Shown in pieces: positions 32,323-37,675 of a stretch of 37,675 nucleotides of DNA (its first letter is position 1; every line of letters begins with the position of its first letter). The DNA lies in the NCBI GenBank assembly GCA_038322815.1, contig JBBQGG010000033.1, positions 1-37,675 on the forward strand, in the 5' to 3' direction. The notes below the pieces were generated by a model. The model saw only the letters and a program-made list of their open reading frames with translations, was not told where the DNA came from and did no database searches. The translations under genes were made by a program, and so were the position numbers. The stretch is from PALSA-1296 sp038322815 (GTDB lineage Bacteria > Bacteroidota > Ignavibacteria > Palsa-1295).

Positions 32323-32889
32323 TCATCTCGGATCACTTTTTCTTTCTCTGGCTTCTTTCGGTTTCATGTCAGGTTCTAATTCGCTGATGGTGATAACGCC
32401 GTTCATGTTGCACAGGCTTTCAGTATCCGGAAGGAGGACGGAGAGCCTGTTGTATCGGGCACCGGAATGCATAAATTTTGCGGGGATCGGCTGCTGCAGT
32501 TCGTAGCGGCGTTTACCGGAAGCTACGTACCAGCATCCTGCTTTTGTTTTATGGATAATGCCTTTGATCTTCTTTCGTTCAAAAGGTGGATTATGCGGGT
32601 GGAAAACGGTATCGAGCACCTCTGTCACTTCGATCATTGTTCCGAGCATGCATATTGATTTCATCATTGGCGCTAAATGAGCGCGAAGCGTAAGCATCCT
32701 GCCTACGACATGGCAGGTTGCCAGAATCTCCGGCGAAGCTGTGAGTTCGTATTTCGTCTGCTTTGCAAGCAGGAACCAGCATCCCCCTTCAATATCAGTA
32801 TGCTGCATAAAACCCGAAACGGTAAAATCCTTCTGGGCAAATGCCGGATTAATTAACATGACTATAAGAGCAGCTATCAGTGTTTTCAT
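32323..32889 (-). CDS. Secreted protein with duplicated cysteine-pair domain
   Basis: A 188-residue protein with a signal peptide (residues 1-18, ending AFA|Q). It has two similar domains of about 70 residues. The first has FTVSGFMQHTD..GGCWFL at 22-40 and ends SICMLGTMIEVTEV; the second has KKIKGIIHKTKAGCWYV at 106-122 and ends SLCNMNGVITISEL. Each carries GCW (Cys37, Cys119) and a late Cys (Cys80, Cys160), 43 and 41 residues apart, suggesting a disulfide in each. The pattern recalls small OB-fold periplasmic domains such as DUF5818, but this is from memory. The tail is Lys/Arg/Glu-rich. The role is unknown. It converges with glgP (6 bp apart) and diverges from the HD-PycTM gene. Confidence 0.72.
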   Translation of the reverse strand: MKTLIAALIVMLINPAFAQKDFTVSGFMQHTDIEGGCWFLLAKQTKYELTASPEILATCHVVGRMLTLRAHLAPMMKSICMLGTMIEVTEVLDTVFHPHNPPFERKKIKGIIHKTKAGCWYVASGKRRYELQQPIPAKFMHSGARYNRLSVLLPDTESLCNMNGVITISELEPDMKPKEARERKSDPR

Positions 32890-32959
32890 ATTAGATGATT
32901 AGTAATACCGAAAATTACGCAAATTCTGCAGGAAAGTAACGAAAATGAGAAATCTTTTG

Positions 32960-32967
32960 TAGATTTG
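32960..32967 (+). promoter_or_regulatory. Putative Bacteroidota-type -7 box
   Basis: TAGATTTG fits TAnnTTTG and is followed by TAC, 13 bp upstream of the HD-PycTM start. The short leader is typical; the -33 element is not clear. Confidence 0.45.
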
Positions 32968-32980
32968 TACCAGTAACATC

Positions 32981-34072
32981 ATGCCAAAAGAAAGCAACAC
33001 CGTCATCAAAGCATCGGACTTTGTCTCCGTGCTCTTCAAAGAGCGCCTTGCAGAGTATTTAGTTTACCATACCTTCGAACATAGCAAGATGGTCGCCGAT
33101 ACTGCACAGAAGATAGGCAAGGGCATGAAGCTCGGCGAAGAAGGTATCGAAGTTGTGGCGCTTGCAGGATGGCTACATGATACGGGATATACGGAGGTCT
33201 ATCGAGGTCATGAAGAGATCAGCGTCCGTATTGCCACGGAATTTCTTCGTAAAGAAAATTATCCTGAAGAAAAGATTAAACTCGTTACAGGCTGTATCAG
33301 AGTAACGAAAATTCCGCAGCACCCAAAAAATCTTTTAGAAGAGATCGTTGCCGATGCCGATCTATCCGGTCTTGGAAGAAAGACTTTCTTTGCTCAAAGC
33401 GAACTGCTCCGTATCGAATGGGAAAAAGCTCTGAGTATAATGCAAAGTGACGAAGAATGGGCACAGCAGAATCTTGACCTTTTAACGGGGCACAGATATT
33501 TTACGAGTTATGCTCAGGAAAAATATTCTGAGCAGCAAGCAGAGAATATCAGGATAAACTATAAAACAATTCGTAAACTTACCAAGGAGTGGGAAGAAAT
33601 CCCCGAAGAGCAAAGCACTGCTGATAATTCCGAATTAAATGATGATGACTGGAATTCATTATTTAAAACAGGTTCTGAAGATATTTCCAAACCCATTCCT
33701 GATTTGCATGGATATCAGAATTCTGCCAATCATAAGAAAGCGCAGATCATGATCATAGCAAATGCCTTTATTCTTGCCTTAAGCATTTTTAGTATGGGAC
33801 TATTGATGAATGGCGGAATCTCATTTATGATCGTATCGATCCCTTTCTTTCTTCTGATTGCAATCTCAGTACTTACGGTTATTTTTTCTATTCTCTCGGT
33901 ACGACCGATCATTCATACTTCAATACTGGCTCTTGAGGATATAAAGAAAAGTCCCGATTCGATTCTGCATTTGAAGCGGTCGAAATATCTTCACTATAGC
34001 TACAGCCTTTTTCTTTACGGGATTCCTTTATGTATCGTCCTCTTTATTATTCTTTTTTTCTTAGCAAGATAA
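32981..34072 (+). CDS. HD-domain protein fused to PycTM-like membrane domain
   Basis: A 363-residue protein. Residues about 20-200 form an HD phosphohydrolase domain: metal ligands His30/His34 in YHTFEH, His66-Asp67 in WLHDTGY, His77, and Asp125/Asp127 in ADADLSG. The helix RYFTSYAQEKYSEQQAENIR at 172-191 is typical of this HD-PycTM group. An acidic linker follows (210-245). Residues about 250-363 hold three membrane segments and match PycTM (formerly DUF5706): NHKKAQIMIIANAFILALSI at 250-269 corresponds to the family start and KYLHYSYSLFLYGI at 335-348 to the end, but the middle loop of the usual domain is shortened. PycTM is the membrane effector of the Pycsar anti-phage system, killing on cyclic UMP or CMP. 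No pyrimidine cyclase is adjacent. The HD domain may cleave a nucleotide messenger; this is inference. Confidence 0.8.
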   Translation: MPKESNTVIKASDFVSVLFKERLAEYLVYHTFEHSKMVADTAQKIGKGMKLGEEGIEVVALAGWLHDTGYTEVYRGHEEISVRIATEFLRKENYPEEKIKLVTGCIRVTKIPQHPKNLLEEIVADADLSGLGRKTFFAQSELLRIEWEKALSIMQSDEEWAQQNLDLLTGHRYFTSYAQEKYSEQQAENIRINYKTIRKLTKEWEEIPEEQSTADNSELNDDDWNSLFKTGSEDISKPIPDLHGYQNSANHKKAQIMIIANAFILALSIFSMGLLMNGGISFMIVSIPFFLLIAISVLTVIFSILSVRPIIHTSILALEDIKKSPDSILHLKRSKYLHYSYSLFLYGIPLCIVLFIILFFLAR

Positions 34073-34073
34073 A

Positions 34074-35285
34074 CTACGCTCCCGCAAGAACGCTATCAAA
34101 AGACGTAATAAAACTATCTGTATGTTGATGATCAAAAATAAGAGGCGGTAAAAGACGCAGAACAGTATTAGCCGTAACATTGGTAATGACCTTTTTCTCT
34201 AACAAATCTGTATGAATTTCTTTAGCAGGTTTTAATAGTTCAACTCCGATCATAAAACCTTTGCCCCGAATTTCTTTGATGGTCTCAGGATATTTTTCTT
34301 TCAATTCGATCAAATTGCTCCATAAATATAATGACTGAGATCTGACTCGATCTGATAAACCGTTATCTAGTTCAGTTAAAACTGCTAATCCTGCGGCACA
34401 TGCCAGTGCATTACCACCGAATGTTGTTCCATGAACTCCAGGGCTGAAAGCTGAAGCGACGGTATCATTGGATAGAATTGCACCAAGGGGCAGCCCTCCT
34501 CCGATGGCTTTAGCGCAGACGACGATATCAGGTTGCAATCCGTAATGGTCATAAGCAAAGAATTTCCCTGTTCTTCCTATCCCGGATTGGATTTCATCGG
34601 CAATGATAAGAAAGCCGAATTTATTTTGAAGTTTATGAAGAGCCTCGATAAATGAAACAGGAATTTCAACAATGCCGCCCTCACCTTGAATGACTTCAAT
34701 AATAACAGCCGCTGTTTTTGCCGATACTTTTTCTAAAAGATTTTCTTCCGAATATGGGATCAGGCTGCCGGCTTCAGCAAGAAATGGACCAAAGCCATCG
34801 CGGTATTTCCCTTTATCCATTACACTGAGCGCACCATAGGTTCTTCCATGAAACGCATTCGAGACGCCTATAAGCTCTGTTTTATCTGCCGACGAAAAAT
34901 ATTTTCTGGCAAGTTTTAAAGCTCCTTCGACAGCTTCAGTGCCGGAATTAGTAAAAAAAACTTTGCTCCATCCACTCAGCAGGGAAAGTTTTTCCGCAAG
35001 TTCAACTTGCACATCTTGAAGGTAAAGATTGGAGAGATGCATAAATGATGCAGCCTGTTCTTGAACCGCTTTTACAACTGCAGGATGAGAATGGCCGAGG
35101 GCATTGACGCCAAGCCCTGCGATCACATCCAGATATTTATCTCCATTATCAGTATAAATATAGGCTCCTGATGCTGAGACAACTTGCCCGATCGTAAATC
35201 TTTCATACGTCGGGAAAAATATTTTACTTTCCCGATCATATAAGGTATCGGTTGCAATATCCGACTGAGTCATTGTTGCTTCCAT
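34074..35285 (-). CDS. argD: Acetylornithine aminotransferase
   Basis: A 403-residue class III pyridoxal-phosphate aminotransferase. The PLP lysine is Lys259 in VVCAKAIGGGLPLGA, the phosphate-binding NSGTEA is at 113-118, and the PLP-ring Asp is Asp230 in IIADEIQSGIGRTG. It converts N-acetylglutamate semialdehyde to N-acetylornithine in arginine synthesis. With argH 5 bp upstream and argG before it, the arginine role is favoured over other class III enzymes. A second ATG (M5) is possible. The stop faces the HD-PycTM stop with 1 bp between, so transcription converges. Confidence 0.92.
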   Translation of the reverse strand: MEATMTQSDIATDTLYDRESKIFFPTYERFTIGQVVSASGAYIYTDNGDKYLDVIAGLGVNALGHSHPAVVKAVQEQAASFMHLSNLYLQDVQVELAEKLSLLSGWSKVFFTNSGTEAVEGALKLARKYFSSADKTELIGVSNAFHGRTYGALSVMDKGKYRDGFGPFLAEAGSLIPYSEENLLEKVSAKTAAVIIEVIQGEGGIVEIPVSFIEALHKLQNKFGFLIIADEIQSGIGRTGKFFAYDHYGLQPDIVVCAKAIGGGLPLGAILSNDTVASAFSPGVHGTTFGGNALACAAGLAVLTELDNGLSDRVRSQSLYLWSNLIELKEKYPETIKEIRGKGFMIGVELLKPAKEIHTDLLEKKVITNVTANTVLRLLPPLIFDHQHTDSFITSFDSVLAGA

Positions 35286-35290
35286 AAATA

Positions 35291-36682
<1,392 letters not shown>

Positions 36683-36685
36683 GCC

Positions 36686-37675
36686 TTATTCTACAGATGA
36701 AAGTATTTTCTCTTTCGAACGCGCAATCGTTCTTAGCGGAAGTGAGAAGATCTTTGAAAATCCTTCGCCTGCTGAATGATCGAACGTATCTTCTGATGTA
36801 TAGGAAGCCAGAGCTTGATCATACAATGAATACTCCGATGAGCGCGAAAGAACACGCATTGTACCCTTGTATAATTTTACAATGACATTTCCTGTCACTC
36901 GTTTTTGAGTTTCATCAATGAAGGCATCCATTGCTTCGCGAAGCGGAGAATACCATAAACCGTTATATATCAGCTCAGCATAAGCCGGCGAGATCTGCTC
37001 TTTATAACGAGCTGTCCATTTATCGATCGTCAGGCGTTCGAGTTCGCGATGAGCAAAATGTAAAAGTGTTGCCGCAGGAGCTTCGTAGATCTCTCTCGAT
37101 TTAATACCCACTAATCGATTTTCAATTAGATCAAGGCGGCCAATTCCATATTCTCCGGCGACGCGATTTAATTTCTTTAGCAGTTCAACAGGAGAAATTC
37201 TTTCGTTATTTACGGCAACAGGAATTCCGTTAATAAAATCGATTGAAATATTTGTACTATCCGATGGCGCATCTTCGGGAGAAAGGGTTCGCTGATATGC
37301 ATCCTCAGGCGGAGCAACAGTAGGATCTTCTAATACTCCACATTCAATACTTGTGCCCCAGATATTTTCATCTATCGAATAAGGACTTTCTTTCGTTGCT
37401 GCAACAGGAATCCCACGCTCAGCACAATATATCATTTCGTCTTCACGTGAACGAAATTCCCAATTACGAACGGGTGCAATAACTTTTAGATCAGGTGCAA
37501 TTCCCCAAACCGCAGCTTCAAAGCGAACCTGGTCATTCCCTTTTCCCGTACAACCATGAGCAACAACGGTACAACTTTCTTTTTTTGCGACTTCGACCAG
37601 GGCTTTGCCGAGAAGTGGTCTGCCAAGTGCCGTTGCAAGCGGATACGATCCTTCATAGAGCGCGCCGGCTTTGAG
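36686..37675 (-). CDS. argG: Argininosuccinate synthase, 5' end cut by window edge
   Basis: The minus-strand frame is open from the right edge to 36686, about 329 visible residues; a methionine at 37435 is internal. ArgG joins citrulline and aspartate with ATP. Visible signatures are AHGCTGKGNDQVRFE, IAPVRNWEFRSREDE, then YSIDENIWGTSIE and the later EYGIGRLDLIENRLVGIKSR. The N-terminal P-loop (about 70 residues) lies beyond the edge. It is the first known gene of the argG-argH-argD transcript; the promoter is outside the window. Confidence 0.95.
   Translation of the reverse strand, partial: LKAGALYEGSYPLATALGRPLLGKALVEVAKKESCTVVAHGCTGKGNDQVRFEAAVWGIAPDLKVIAPVRNWEFRSREDEMIYCAERGIPVAATKESPYSIDENIWGTSIECGVLEDPTVAPPEDAYQRTLSPEDAPSDSTNISIDFINGIPVAVNNERISPVELLKKLNRVAGEYGIGRLDLIENRLVGIKSREIYEAPAATLLHFAHRELERLTIDKWTARYKEQISPAYAELIYNGLWYSPLREAMDAFIDETQKRVTGNVIVKLYKGTMRVLSRSSEYSLYDQALASYTSEDTFDHSAGEGFSKIFSLPLRTIARSKEKILSSVE

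Noticed and set aside
32981..34072. A complete Pycsar operon
   Set aside because: No pyrimidine cyclase gene is adjacent; only the HD-PycTM protein is supported.

Overview
The window looks like chromosomal DNA of a Gram-negative bacterium of the Bacteroidota or a neighbouring phylum (Chlorobiota, Ignavibacteriota or Kapabacteria type). The reasons are weak or absent Shine-Dalgarno sequences, several upstream boxes of the form TAnnTTTG, DUF3943- and DUF4905-like proteins, meso-diaminopimelate synthesis (dapF), a heptose nucleotidyltransferase and many outer-membrane-type proteins. This is inferred from gene content only. No rRNA, tRNA, CRISPR array or transposase gene was found.

Layout. 1-5.7 kb: a dinD-like gene cut by the left edge, a lone clpP, a small basic secreted protein, and two secreted PAP2 phosphatases on either side of a DUF3943 barrel protein. 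5.8-11.0 kb: polyphosphate kinase, an acyl-CoA synthetase-like ligase, a pentapeptide-repeat protein and a HAD hydrolase. 11.0-14.3 kb: a tightly packed set rlmN-glcE-glcF without glcD. 14.3-17.3 kb: rfaE2 convergent with an overlapping operon bcp - SRPBCC - GNAT - lolA-like - 2Fe-2S ferredoxin. 17.3-22.4 kb: a lipoprotein, a DUF4905-like propeller protein, a 743-residue secreted protein with roughly 89-residue tandem repeats, and a RecA-fold protein with a decayed Walker A motif. 22.4-27.5 kb is the most disturbed part: inverted-repeat elements, a short cation-efflux protein, a chimeric and frameshifted gene, hairpin repeats, a probable type II restriction-modification pair and the stump of another methyltransferase. 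27.6-34.1 kb: dapF, an outer-membrane protein, an alpha/beta hydrolase, glycogen phosphorylase, a secreted protein with an internal duplication, and an HD-PycTM membrane protein. 34.1 kb to the end: the arginine operon argG-argH-argD, cut by the right edge.

How genes work together. argG, argH and argD supply arginine; dapF feeds lysine and peptidoglycan; rfaE2 feeds the LPS core. ppk1 and the PAP2 proteins act on polyphosphate and phosphate esters. glgP mobilises storage glucan. The adenine methylase and its overlapping partner probably form a restriction-modification unit.

The most interesting signals are: (1) an HD domain fused to a shortened PycTM-type membrane domain with no visible cyclase; (2) a large set of small palindromic and heptanucleotide repeats, several of them lying in frame inside housekeeping genes or supplying the stop and start codons of neighbouring genes; (3) a chimera of a ferric-reductase-like membrane domain and an outer-membrane barrel, broken at a run of nine A; (4) the restriction-modification pair translationally overlapped with a methyltransferase stump.
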